Shown here one piece after another: positions 50,978 through 59,552 of a DNA stretch of 64,000 bases. The notes below the pieces were generated by a model, which worked only from the letters and a program-made list of their open reading frames with translations, had not been told where the DNA came from and did no database searches. The position numbers and the translations under genes are program-made. The DNA is from Paenibacillus athensensis (GTDB lineage: Bacteria; Bacillota; Bacilli; Paenibacillales; NBRC-103111), in NCBI RefSeq assembly GCF_004514475.2, contig NZ_MYFO02000004.1:62001-126000 (forward strand), read 5' to 3'. Every line of letters starts with the position of its first letter. Positions within the stretch are counted from its first letter, which is position 1.

Positions 50978-52855
50978 TTATCCGCGCTTGTTGCCGGCGA
51001 GCAACGCTTCCGCTTCCTCGTCGGACAGCTCGTCCAGCTCCAGCAGCAGTGCGGTCAGCTCGTCGTCTCCAGCCTGCAGCAGCAGCGCATCTTCGACGAG
51101 CCCGGCTAGTGCGGCAACCGTCTGCCCGCGCGTCAGCATGTCGCGAAAGCTGACGCGAATGCCGTACAGCTGCTGGAGCCGGGAGAGCACCTGCGTGGAC
51201 AGCAGCGAATTGCCGCCCAGCTCGATAAAATCATCCTCGGCGCCGACGCGGTCGAAGCCCAGAATGTCGGCCCAGACGACGGCGATTTCCCGTTCAATTT
51301 CCGAAGCGGGGGCTGTATAGGGCAGCTCGATGCTCATGCGCGTCAGGCTCGGATTCGGCAGGCTCCGGCGATCGATTTTTCCATTGGGGGTCAGCGGCCA
51401 GCTTTCCATTTCCACAAAAGCCGACGGCACCATGTATTCCGGCAGCCTATTCTGTAAGTAAAGGCGCAGCTCGCCGGCTCCCGGGGCGGGACTTGCGCCC
51501 GCAACGGGCAAAATATAGGCAGCGAGACGGGTTGCGCCGGACGCTTCCTCACGGACAAGCGCAACCGCTTGCCCGACGGAGGGATGGCTTTCAAGCGCCG
51601 CTTCGATTTCTCCGAGCTCGATGCGAAATCCGCGCACCTTGACCTGAAAATCATTGCGTCCTGCGTACACGACGCTGCCGTCCGGCGCATAATGCGCCAA
51701 ATCGCCGGTGCGGTACATCCGCTCCCCGCTGCCGGCAGCGAAAGGATCGGCAGGAAAGCGCTCGGCGGTCAGCTCAGGCCGGTTCCAGTAGCCGCGCGCC
51801 AGTCCCGAGCCGGCAATGCACAGCTCGCCGATTGCGCCGGCTCCGCTCGCCAGAGCGCCGTCTTCGCCAACGATATAAATGCGCGTGTCCCCGATCGGGT
51901 ATCCGATTGTCACCGTATCAGCGTGCGTAACCTCCTGCACAAGCGACCATACTGTCGTCTCGGTCGGGCCGTACATATTGAACAGCTTCGTATCGTCCAA
52001 ATCCTGCAGCGTCTTCAGCAGGCGGGAAGGCAGCGGCTCGCCGCCGAGCAGCAAGGTCCTTACAGCCGCCAGCGATGCCAGGCCCGGGTCTTCGCCAACG
52101 AGCAGCTGCATGCGCGAAGGCGTCATTTGCACCAGATCGATCCGGCTCCGCTGCAGCAAATGGCTCAGCGCCGTCATGTCCGTTTGCTCCATGCGGCTGG
52201 CCAGCACGACCGTCTTGCCGCAAGCAAGCGGCAGCCACGTTTCCAGTACAAAAATATCAAAGGATATGGTCGTTACGCACAGAAATTTTTGCGCGTCTGC
52301 TACAGGCAGCGCCGCTTGCATCGCTTCGATAAAATGAACGACGCTGGCGTGCTCCAGCATGACGCCCTTAGGTTTGCCGGTTGAGCCGGAGGTGTAAATG
52401 ACATAAGATAAGCTTCCGCTTGCAGCAACGGGCTGCAGGTTGTGCGGGGGAAATTCCGCCAGCTCGTCGCCCCGCGCCGTGAGCATCAGCAGCTGAGCCC
52501 CGGCGGGCTCCAGCAAGCCGCGGAAGCGTTCCTCCGTCAGCACCAGCTGCGTTGCGGAGTCCTCGATCATGAACGCGATGCGCTCAGCCGGATAGTCCGG
52601 GTCGATCGGCACATAAGCGCCGCCAGCCTTCAGAATACCCAGCAGCGCGATCAGCAGCGTTTCCGTACGCTCCAGACAAACGCCAACCAGCGTGTCCGGC
52701 CCGATGCCGAGCGTGCGCAGCTGATGCGCGAGGCGGTTCGCCTGCGCGTTTAATTCCGCATACGACCAACTGCGATCCGCGTAAATCAACGCCGTTTGCT
52801 GCGGATTTGCCGCAGCTTGAGCCTCGAACAGCTCGTGAATACAGGAATGTTGCAT
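50978..52855 (-). CDS. NRPS loading protein, A-PCP
   Basis: 625 residues. The A domain starts at IHELFEAQAAANPQQTALIY and has YTSGSTGKPKG, NMYGPTETT, MYRTGDLAHY and VKVRGFRIELGEIE. A PCP follows with LGGNSLLSTQ, then an acidic tail (ELTALLLELDELSDEEAEALL) that could dock with a partner. Pocket residues read by eye are D-I-L-M-L-G-M-V-W-K, close to known glycine codes. With no C domain it is the starter module for the C-A-PCP-TE-MFS protein encoded downstream. ATG 52855 is eight bases after GGAGG; upstream in-frame ATGs are less likely. Confidence 0.9.
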   Translation of the reverse strand: MQHSCIHELFEAQAAANPQQTALIYADRSWSYAELNAQANRLAHQLRTLGIGPDTLVGVCLERTETLLIALLGILKAGGAYVPIDPDYPAERIAFMIEDSATQLVLTEERFRGLLEPAGAQLLMLTARGDELAEFPPHNLQPVAASGSLSYVIYTSGSTGKPKGVMLEHASVVHFIEAMQAALPVADAQKFLCVTTISFDIFVLETWLPLACGKTVVLASRMEQTDMTALSHLLQRSRIDLVQMTPSRMQLLVGEDPGLASLAAVRTLLLGGEPLPSRLLKTLQDLDDTKLFNMYGPTETTVWSLVQEVTHADTVTIGYPIGDTRIYIVGEDGALASGAGAIGELCIAGSGLARGYWNRPELTAERFPADPFAAGSGERMYRTGDLAHYAPDGSVVYAGRNDFQVKVRGFRIELGEIEAALESHPSVGQAVALVREEASGATRLAAYILPVAGASPAPGAGELRLYLQNRLPEYMVPSAFVEMESWPLTPNGKIDRRSLPNPSLTRMSIELPYTAPASEIEREIAVVWADILGFDRVGAEDDFIELGGNSLLSTQVLSRLQQLYGIRVSFRDMLTRGQTVAALAGLVEDALLLQAGDDELTALLLELDELSDEEAEALLAGNKRG

Positions 52856-52976
52856 CCTCTCATCCTCCATTTTTAGGAAATCGTTTTCCACTCTGCAAGT
52901 ATAAAATAAAAAATGTTTCCGGCATGGGGGGATTTTTTCTACCCCTGCGCTGTGCGAGCCGTTTCGCACGCCAACA

Positions 52977-53000
52977 GAAAAAAGCCCGACAAGCGCGGGC
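52977..53000 (-). terminator. Terminator of the HD-domain/deacetylase operon
   Basis: Minus-strand stem GCCCG / CGGGC (53000-52984) followed by TTTTTTC. Confidence 0.8.
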
Positions 53001-53046
53001 GTAAGGTAGTTCTATTTGGGGATACGTTGCAACAGAACAGATCTTT

Positions 53047-54186
53047 TTAACGAAGGGAGTGGGTATAGGTGAGGTCGTGTAAAATGTAGGCGAGAAAAAA
53101 TATCACGCACGGATTCTCGTAACTGTGCTGCACCTTGGTCAGCTGCTGATAGAACGTTTCGACGTAGCGGGGGTTGTTGCGCATTTCCATATTCGCCTTG
53201 ATCAGTGCGTCAAGCTTGTCGGCGATATCGACGAGACGGCCCTCGTCGTCGTCGGATTTGCATTCGACCATGAGGTCGGTCAAATCGGCGTGAAGCGCCT
53301 CCGGCAGCTTGTCAATCATCGATTGCGCCGTGCTTTTTTCATAGGCTTCAAACGCTTTTTTGATGCTCGGATTCGTATTCTTGAAGTTCGTCACGACATC
53401 GCCGCACAGTGCCTCCGGCAAATCGTGGAGCAGCGCCTTGCCCGTCAGCCGGTACAGGTCGAGATCGGCATGGCCGAATTTCAGCTTTTCCAGCAGTCCG
53501 TTGAACAAAGCAAGCGAAGCGACGCGGAAGGAGTGCGTGGCGTCGTTGTCGGGGACGAGGTTATAGCTGCCGTTCCAGCGCTTTACCGTATCGAGATTGA
53601 TCATGTGCAGCAAAAACTCATACAAGCCCTGGCGCTTGTCGAATTCGCCGAGCAGCCAGCGGATCGAGTCCAAGGGCGTTTCCTGCACGGCGGCGTGCAG
53701 CTCGGCGAATTTGCCGGCAAAATAGGAGCCGGGCTGCTGCTGGGCTTCGCGGTAGCAGAACAGCAGCGCGTCGAACGTGTCGATGGCGTCGGCGAGCCGT
53801 CCAACGCGCGTGTCGTCGCGGGCGTGCACGATATAATCAGCGGCTGCGGGTTGCAGCGAGCGCGAAAGGTACGTGACGATTTCTTTGCTGACCTCATGCT
53901 CGACGGTGCGGATATGCGCGGACAGCAGGTGCTCTTTTTTGGTCACATGCTTGATCGAGCCGGTGCCCGTATTGTTCAGATCGCCCCACAGGGCGCGGCC
54001 GAGCAGCTGCTGCCGGTCTATCGGCTGGCCGAAAATGCGCTCCTCTGCGATGCCGACCAGCAAAGCGAGCACACCGCAGCGAAAGCTGTGGCTGGAGGCG
54101 GTATCCTCGAAGCGGGGCGCAAACTCGCTCCAGCGCGGGATGAATTGCATCTGGATGATGGCGCCGATAAATTTGCCGTTTTTCAT
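53047..54186 (-). CDS. Tandem HD-domain protein (YfbR-like), first copy degenerate
   Basis: 379 residues with two related halves. The second (about residues 200-379) has a full HD set: DATHSFRVASLALF, KALLHDLPEALCGDVV with the adjacent His-Asp, and VDIADKLDALIKA. This resembles the YfbR 5'-deoxynucleotidase family. The first half (about 10-190) has SSHSFRCGVLALL but reads RALWGDLNNTG where His-Asp is expected, so it is probably inactive. The second gene of an operon with the deacetylase gene (ATGA overlap), with AAAGGAG before the start. Substrate is likely a nucleotide. Confidence 0.8.
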   Translation of the reverse strand: MKNGKFIGAIIQMQFIPRWSEFAPRFEDTASSHSFRCGVLALLVGIAEERIFGQPIDRQQLLGRALWGDLNNTGTGSIKHVTKKEHLLSAHIRTVEHEVSKEIVTYLSRSLQPAAADYIVHARDDTRVGRLADAIDTFDALLFCYREAQQQPGSYFAGKFAELHAAVQETPLDSIRWLLGEFDKRQGLYEFLLHMINLDTVKRWNGSYNLVPDNDATHSFRVASLALFNGLLEKLKFGHADLDLYRLTGKALLHDLPEALCGDVVTNFKNTNPSIKKAFEAYEKSTAQSMIDKLPEALHADLTDLMVECKSDDDEGRLVDIADKLDALIKANMEMRNNPRYVETFYQQLTKVQHSYENPCVIFFLAYILHDLTYTHSLR

Positions 54187-55058
54187 CGCGCGCTCCTTTC
54201 TGCATCAACCCCGCCGGGCAAAAGCTCGATCCGGCGCTGAATGGAACGGTGCAGCTCCTCCGGCGAAATGTTCGGGCTGCCCGCGTTGATGCGCGGAATA
54301 TGCAGCGGATCGGCGCGCCGCGTCGCCATCTCCGGCGTAATCGTAAACGCGTAGCGGAAGCCCGCGTTCTGGACTAATTGCGCGGCCAGCGGCGATGCGA
54401 TGCCGTACGGGTAGGCGTAGGCGTCAAGCGGCTGCGTGGTTAAAGCGGCCAGCTTCTGCCGGCATGCCGTTGCATCGCCCGCGACGCGTTGCTTGTATGC
54501 ATCGTCGGTTTCGCCTGCGGAAAGCCGCCCGACCAGCGCAGCCTTGCCGCTCGGCAGCTTGTAATGCAAGGCGTCGGTATGGCAGCCGACGTCGATGCCG
54601 ACTCCGGCTTGCGTCATTTCGCGAATTTCGTCGCCCGACAGCGATGGAATGTAAGAGCCGAGCGGATTCGCCAGATTCATCGTGATCACGAAGTTGACGG
54701 CCGGGACGCCCAATTCGCGCAAAATCGGATACGCCGCCGTGTAAAAGCTCTGGTAGCCGTCGTCAAAGGTGACGAGCACGGCGTTGTCAGGCACGGGAGC
54801 GCCTTGCATAAAGCTCTCGAACTCGGCGAGCGTCAGGAAGCGGTAGCCGTTGTCTTTGAGCATGCGCAGCTGGCTGCGAAACAAAGCGCTTGTAATCGTG
54901 CTGGAGCTTTCGTCTTTGTCGTGAATATGGTGGTACATGAGCACGGCGACTTGGTCGCGATAAGAGGTCGTATTCGCCGGGCGGGCCTGCAGCGGCGACA
55001 GCAGCAGCGTAAGCGTGATGATGCCGAGCAGAAGCGTGATGCCGATTCCTTTGTACAT
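54183..55058 (-). CDS. Secreted or membrane-anchored polysaccharide deacetylase
   Basis: 291 residues. A signal peptide or membrane anchor occupies residues 4-25. The NodB domain has VLMYHHIHD, then the catalytic motif VLVTFDDGYQSFY (metal-binding Asp), VDVGCHTDALHY-type second motif (GIDVGCHTDALH) and YPYG. These enzymes remove acetyl groups from peptidoglycan or exopolysaccharide outside the membrane. The YHHI start and length resemble IcaB/PgaB-type deacetylases. The first gene of the operon with the HD protein. Confidence 0.85.
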   Translation of the reverse strand: MYKGIGITLLLGIITLTLLLSPLQARPANTTSYRDQVAVLMYHHIHDKDESSSTITSALFRSQLRMLKDNGYRFLTLAEFESFMQGAPVPDNAVLVTFDDGYQSFYTAAYPILRELGVPAVNFVITMNLANPLGSYIPSLSGDEIREMTQAGVGIDVGCHTDALHYKLPSGKAALVGRLSAGETDDAYKQRVAGDATACRQKLAALTTQPLDAYAYPYGIASPLAAQLVQNAGFRYAFTITPEMATRRADPLHIPRINAGSPNISPEELHRSIQRRIELLPGGVDAERSAR

Positions 55059-55094
55059 GCGTCAGTCGGTCTCCTTGAATTCTCGCGCGGACAT

Positions 55095-55123
55095 CTTACG
55101 GTTGCGCCGAGGTATGCTATAAT
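55095..55123 (+). promoter_or_regulatory. Fumarase promoter, extended -10
   Basis: TGCTATAAT (TG at 55115-55116, TATAAT at 55118-55123), with a weak -35 CTTACG 17 bp upstream (55095-55100). Confidence 0.5.
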
Positions 55124-55176
55124 AGAAACTATGTGATTAGAAAATGCGTGTGAATTTAGAGAGGAGTCTAGTTGTT

Positions 55177-56712
55177 ATGCAGCAATTCCAAAAAAGCGTG
55201 TACGAGCTGATCGTTGAAACCTCCACCAATTTACCGGGCGACGTGCGCCGCGCCGTTCAAGCGGCCCGCGAGCGCGAGGATGCCGGAACGCGTTCCGCGT
55301 TGTCGCTGTCGACCATTGCCGACAACATTCATATGGCGGAATGCAATGTATCGCCCATCTGTCAGGATACAGGCATGCCCACGTTCATTATACACTGTCC
55401 CGTCGGGGCAAACCAAATCGTCATGAAACGCCAGATTCTCGAAGCCGTGGCGCAAGCGACCAAGGATAGCAAGCTGCGCCCGAATTCGGTCGACTCGCTG
55501 ACAGGAGCCAACAGCGGCGATAATCTCGGTCCCGGCACGCCGGTGATCCATTTCGAGCAGTGGGAACGCGACGAGGTCGAGGTCAAGCTGATCCTCAAGG
55601 GCGGCGGCTGCGAAAACAAAAATATTCAATACAGCCTCCCCGCTGAACTGGAAGGGCTGGGCAAGGCCGGACGCGATCTTGACGGCATCCGCAAGTGCAT
55701 CATGCACGCGGTCTATCAGGCGCAGGGCCAGGGCTGCAGCGCCGGCTTTATCGGCGTGGGCATCGGCGGCGACCGGACGAGCGGCTACGAATTGGCCAAA
55801 CACCAGCTATTCCGCGAGGTGGACGACGTGAACGAGAACCCCGAGCTGCGCAAGCTGGAGGAATACGTCATGGAGCACGCCAATACGCTTGGCATCGGCA
55901 CGATGGGCTTTGGCGGCCAGGTTACGCTGCTGGGCTGCAAGGTCGGTGTAATGAACCGCTTGCCGGCGAGCTTTTTCGTATCGGTGGCTTACAACTGCTG
56001 GGCGTTCCGCCGTCAGGGCGTCTTGCTCGACCAGGCAACCGGGGCCATTAACGGCTGGTCCTATCCGCGCGGTACCGAGGTGCCGGTGCAAGCGGCAGCG
56101 GCTGGTAGCGCTGAGGAAGACGAGGAGCGCAAAGAGATCGTGCTGACGACGCCGATTTCCGAGGAGCAAATTCGCGCGCTCAAGGTGGGCGATGTTGTTG
56201 TGATCAACGGCATGATGCATACGGGACGCGATGCGCTGCACAAATATTTGATGGACCACGACAGCCCGGTCGATCTGAACGGAGCGGCCATCTATCACTG
56301 CGGGCCGGTGATGAGCAAGGATCAAAGCGGCGAGTGGCACGTTCGCGCGGCGGGTCCGACAACAAGTATTCGCGAGGAGCCTTATCAGGGCGATATTATT
56401 AAAAAGTTCGGCATTCGCGCCGTCATCGGCAAAGGCGGTATGGGACCCAAGACGCTCAAGGCACTGGGCGAGCACGGCGCGGTGTATTTGAATGCCATTG
56501 GTGGTGCCGCACAGTACTACGCTCGATGCTTTAAAAAGGTCGAAGGCGTCGATTTCATGGAATTCGGCATTCCCGAAGCGATGTGGCACCTGCAAACCGA
56601 AGGCTTCGCAGCCATTGTGACGATGGATTCGCACGGCAACAGTCTGCACGCCGATGTGGAGAAGGACTCGCTGGCCAAGCTGTCGGCGCTCAAGGAGCCT
56701 GTGTTCAAGTAA
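55177..56712 (+). CDS. fumA: Class I (iron-sulfur) fumarate hydratase
   Basis: 511 residues holding alpha and beta parts in one chain, as in E. coli FumA. The three cluster Cys are in CNVSPICQDTG, GGCENKN and GQGCSAGFIGVGIGGDRTSGYELAKHQ-type motifs; the C-terminal part has YHCGPVM, AAGPTTSIREEPYQGDIIKKFGIRAVIGKGGMG. It interconverts fumarate and malate and is oxygen sensitive. ATG 55177 is preceded by AGAGGAG at 12 bases; an in-frame ATG at 55144 is less likely. It complements the citZ-icd-mdh genes. Confidence 0.93.
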   Translation: MQQFQKSVYELIVETSTNLPGDVRRAVQAAREREDAGTRSALSLSTIADNIHMAECNVSPICQDTGMPTFIIHCPVGANQIVMKRQILEAVAQATKDSKLRPNSVDSLTGANSGDNLGPGTPVIHFEQWERDEVEVKLILKGGGCENKNIQYSLPAELEGLGKAGRDLDGIRKCIMHAVYQAQGQGCSAGFIGVGIGGDRTSGYELAKHQLFREVDDVNENPELRKLEEYVMEHANTLGIGTMGFGGQVTLLGCKVGVMNRLPASFFVSVAYNCWAFRRQGVLLDQATGAINGWSYPRGTEVPVQAAAAGSAEEDEERKEIVLTTPISEEQIRALKVGDVVVINGMMHTGRDALHKYLMDHDSPVDLNGAAIYHCGPVMSKDQSGEWHVRAAGPTTSIREEPYQGDIIKKFGIRAVIGKGGMGPKTLKALGEHGAVYLNAIGGAAQYYARCFKKVEGVDFMEFGIPEAMWHLQTEGFAAIVTMDSHGNSLHADVEKDSLAKLSALKEPVFK

Positions 56713-56819
56713 TTTCTTTACAAAAAAAATACTGGATTCAGCATGCGGCAAAGGGTTACGATGTACAGTAGCCCTTTTTCCCGTGAACCGGGAGATGCCG
56801 AATGGAGGAACGATTGCCG

Positions 56820-58616
56820 ATGAACAAATTCCGCGCCAAGCTGACCTTGATCCTGATTGCGCTGATTGGCTGCTCGATGCTGCTGGCTGGCCTATTCATG
56901 GCCAAGGTGCTGCAGGATTCGCATATTGAAGCGCTGCAGGATAACATGGAGCGCGAGCTGAAAGTGATTGCGTCGACGGTGGACTGGAGCCGCGCCGGCG
57001 GCGAGGCGGAGCTGACGTCGTATTACACGGAGCGGACGCGGATGCTCAAGGATTCCGCAGGAGCGCGCGTGACGTATGTACGCAGCGACGGCAAGGTGCT
57101 GGGCGACTCCGACCAGAATCCGGCGCAAATGGACAATCATTTGACCCGCCCGGAAATCGGCGAAGCGGCATTAAACGGCATCGGCTTCAAAACGCGCTAC
57201 AGCGACACCCTCAAGGAAAATATGCTGTACGCGGCTATGCCGCTCAAGGATTCGAACAACCGGATCACTGGCTATTTGCGGCTGTCGATGAGTCTTGCGC
57301 AGGTGGACGCTTCGATTCGCCAGCTGTGGTTTTTTCTGCTGGCCGGTCTGTTGGCGTTGTTCCTGATCGCGATTGCCGTCAGCTACCGCATTGCCCGCGG
57401 CATCACGCGCCCGATTGAAAAAATCACCCGCGTGGCCAAGCAGATTACGAATTTGAATTACGAGGCTCGCGTGCCTTATTACAATAACGACGAGGTTGGG
57501 CAGCTTGGGCAAGCGATCAATCGGATGGCGGACAGTTTGCATCTGCAAATGGACCGCATTCGCGAGAACGAGCAGCGGCTGGCCGGCGTGCTGGAGAACA
57601 TGGTCAGTGGCTTGATGATGATCGACGCCGAGGAGCGGATTGTGCTGCTGAATCGCTCGGCCGAGGAGATTCTCGGCTTCTCCGCGCAGGAGCTGCTCGG
57701 CAAAAAATACGGCGATGCCAAGCAGCAATTCGAATTTACCAAGCTGATTGAGGAAAGCTTCGAGTTTCGCGAGCCGGTCCGCGAGGAAGTGATTTTTTAT
57801 TATCCGGCCGAACGGATTCTGGAAATCAACCTCAGCCCGATGACGCATGAGGATGGGGAATGGTCCGGGGTGCTGATCGTGCTGCACGATATTACGGCGA
57901 TGCGCAGGCTGGAGCGGATGCGCAGCGAATTCGTCGCCAATGTGTCGCATGAGCTGAAGACGCCGATTGCGGCGGTCAAGGGCTTTGCCGAGACGCTGCT
58001 GGCCGGCGCGCTTAACGATAAGGAAACGGCCAAGTCGTTTCTGCAAATTATTTTTGACGAAAGCGAACGGTTGAACCGGCTGATCGGCGATATTCTGGAG
58101 CTGTCGAAAATCGAATCGAAGCGTATTCCGATGATTTTCTCGCCGGTGCATGTGTCTGATTTCATTGAGAAATCGTTCAGTATGCTGCAGACGGAAGCGG
58201 ACAAAAAGCATATCGGGCTGAGCATGCAGGTGCCTGACGATTTGTATCTGGAGGCGGATGAGGATCGGCTGCGGCAAATTTTGATTAATTTGCTTTCCAA
58301 CGGTATTAACTACACGCAGGAGGGCGGCAAGGTAAAGGTGCGGGTCGAGCCGGTTGATCTGGGGCGTGACGGCGATTACGAGCGGCTGCGGATCATCGTA
58401 TCGGATACGGGTATCGGCATTCCGCGCAAGGATTTGCCGCGGATTTTTGAACGCTTTTACCGCGTGGACAAGGCGCGTTCGCGCAGCTCCGGCGGGACGG
58501 GGCTGGGCCTGTCGATTGTGAAGCATCTGGTGGAGCTGCATAAAGGGACGATTCGCGTCGACAGCGAGGTGGGCAGCGGCACGAAGTTTACGATCGAGCT
58601 GCCGGTTATTCATTAG
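56820..58616 (+). CDS. phoR: Sensor histidine kinase PhoR
   Basis: 598 residues: membrane helix 1 (about 8-30), an extracytoplasmic Cache-like domain, membrane helix 2 (about 165-187), HAMP (RGITRPIEKITRVAKQITNLNYEARV), a PAS domain (MVSGLMMIDAEERIVLLNRSAEEILGF), HisKA with phospho-acceptor H377 in VANVSHELKTPIAAVKGFAETLL, and HATPase_c with NLLSNGINYTQEGG, SDTGIGIP and GGTGLGLSIVKHLVELH. This is the PhoR/WalK architecture. The neighbouring regulator with Pho boxes supports PhoR. Unlike Bacillus, the kinase gene comes before the regulator gene. Start ATG 56820 with GGAGGA ten bases upstream. Confidence 0.87.
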   Translation: MNKFRAKLTLILIALIGCSMLLAGLFMAKVLQDSHIEALQDNMERELKVIASTVDWSRAGGEAELTSYYTERTRMLKDSAGARVTYVRSDGKVLGDSDQNPAQMDNHLTRPEIGEAALNGIGFKTRYSDTLKENMLYAAMPLKDSNNRITGYLRLSMSLAQVDASIRQLWFFLLAGLLALFLIAIAVSYRIARGITRPIEKITRVAKQITNLNYEARVPYYNNDEVGQLGQAINRMADSLHLQMDRIRENEQRLAGVLENMVSGLMMIDAEERIVLLNRSAEEILGFSAQELLGKKYGDAKQQFEFTKLIEESFEFREPVREEVIFYYPAERILEINLSPMTHEDGEWSGVLIVLHDITAMRRLERMRSEFVANVSHELKTPIAAVKGFAETLLAGALNDKETAKSFLQIIFDESERLNRLIGDILELSKIESKRIPMIFSPVHVSDFIEKSFSMLQTEADKKHIGLSMQVPDDLYLEADEDRLRQILINLLSNGINYTQEGGKVKVRVEPVDLGRDGDYERLRIIVSDTGIGIPRKDLPRIFERFYRVDKARSRSSGGTGLGLSIVKHLVELHKGTIRVDSEVGSGTKFTIELPVIH

Positions 58617-58683
58617 CGAGGCCGGGGCTGCGGCCGGCTTTGTGCCGGAATGCGACTTGCCCGCGGGAGCGTGTTGCGACGAT

Positions 58684-58737
58684 TTTACGCAGCGTTAACA
58701 AAATCTTTACATGATATTTACATTTCCGTGGTATGAT
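58684..58737 (+). promoter_or_regulatory. Pho box: four TT-ACA half-sites at 11-bp spacing, plus -10
   Basis: TTTACG (58684), TTAACA (58695), TTTACA (58706) and TTTACA (58717) repeat with an exact 11-bp period, which matches the Bacillus PhoP recognition pattern TT(A/T/C)ACA-N5. A TATGAT -10 follows at 58732-58737. The array sits between phoR and phoP, so phoP has its own, probably autoregulated, promoter. Confidence 0.8.
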
Positions 58738-58780
58738 GAGAACTGTGCAAGGTCCATATTTTGTGAATTCGGGGGATCGT

Positions 58781-59497
58781 ATGGCGCAAAAAATATTGGT
58801 CATCGAGGACGAGCCCACGCTCGCCCGCTTGCTCTCCTACAATTTGTCGCAGGAAGGCTACGACACCCGGGTGATCGATCACGGCGGCGAAGGGCTGCAG
58901 GAGGCGTTGCGAAACGCTTACGACCTGTTGATATTGGATATAATGCTTCCGGGTTTAAACGGATTTGAGATATTGACGAAGCTGCGGCAGAATGGCAGCA
59001 AGCTGCCGGTGATCATTTTGACTGCGCGCAATGCCGAGGATGAAGTGGTTCAAGGGCTCAAGCACGGAGCGGACGATTACATCACCAAGCCGTTTGGCGT
59101 GGCCGAGCTGCTGGCGCGCGTATCGGCTGTGCTGCGGCGTACGCAGGCCGATGAAGCGGCGCCGCAGCGCAGCAAATCGACCGATAAAGTGATTCAGGCC
59201 GGGGAGCTGGCGATTTATCCGGAAAAATACGAGGTAATGCTGAACGGGGAATCGATTCAACTGCGGCCCAAGGAGTTCGAGGTGCTGCTGTACCTGGTGC
59301 AGCGGCCGGGTGTTGTGGTGACGCGCGACGATTTGATGAACATCGTGTGGGGCTTTGATTATATTGGCGGCCAGCGCACGGTGGACGTGCATGTCAGCTC
59401 GCTGCGCAAAAAGCTGGAGATGAATCAGCAGTCCGTACAGATCGATTCGATCCGCGGCGTCGGCTACAAGCTGGTGGCGACCAGCGTGAAAAAATAA
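58781..59497 (+). CDS. phoP: Response regulator PhoP
   Basis: 238 residues of the OmpR family. Receiver: acidic pair E9-D10, phospho-acceptor D53 in LLILDIMLPGLNG and the KPFG lysine. DNA-binding winged helix: LRPKEFEVLLYLVQRPGVVVTRDDLMNIVWGFDYIGGQRTVDVHVSSLRKKLE, ending SIRGVGYKL. ATG 58781 follows GGGGGA; the in-frame ATG at 58733 overlaps the -10 and cannot be used. With PhoR it should control the phosphate starvation response. Confidence 0.9.
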   Translation: MAQKILVIEDEPTLARLLSYNLSQEGYDTRVIDHGGEGLQEALRNAYDLLILDIMLPGLNGFEILTKLRQNGSKLPVIILTARNAEDEVVQGLKHGADDYITKPFGVAELLARVSAVLRRTQADEAAPQRSKSTDKVIQAGELAIYPEKYEVMLNGESIQLRPKEFEVLLYLVQRPGVVVTRDDLMNIVWGFDYIGGQRTVDVHVSSLRKKLEMNQQSVQIDSIRGVGYKLVATSVKK

Positions 59498-59500
59498 GCA

Positions 59501-59528
59501 AACCGGGACGTGACTGTCCCGGTTTTTT
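59501..59528 (+). terminator. Terminator of phoP, probably shared with the opposing gene
   Basis: AACCGGGAC (59501-59509) with GTCCCGGTT (59516-59524), then TTTTTTGC. The opposing gene ends 25 bp away. Confidence 0.9.
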
Positions 59529-59552
59529 GCGCGTTGGGCATGTGCCGCCCGG

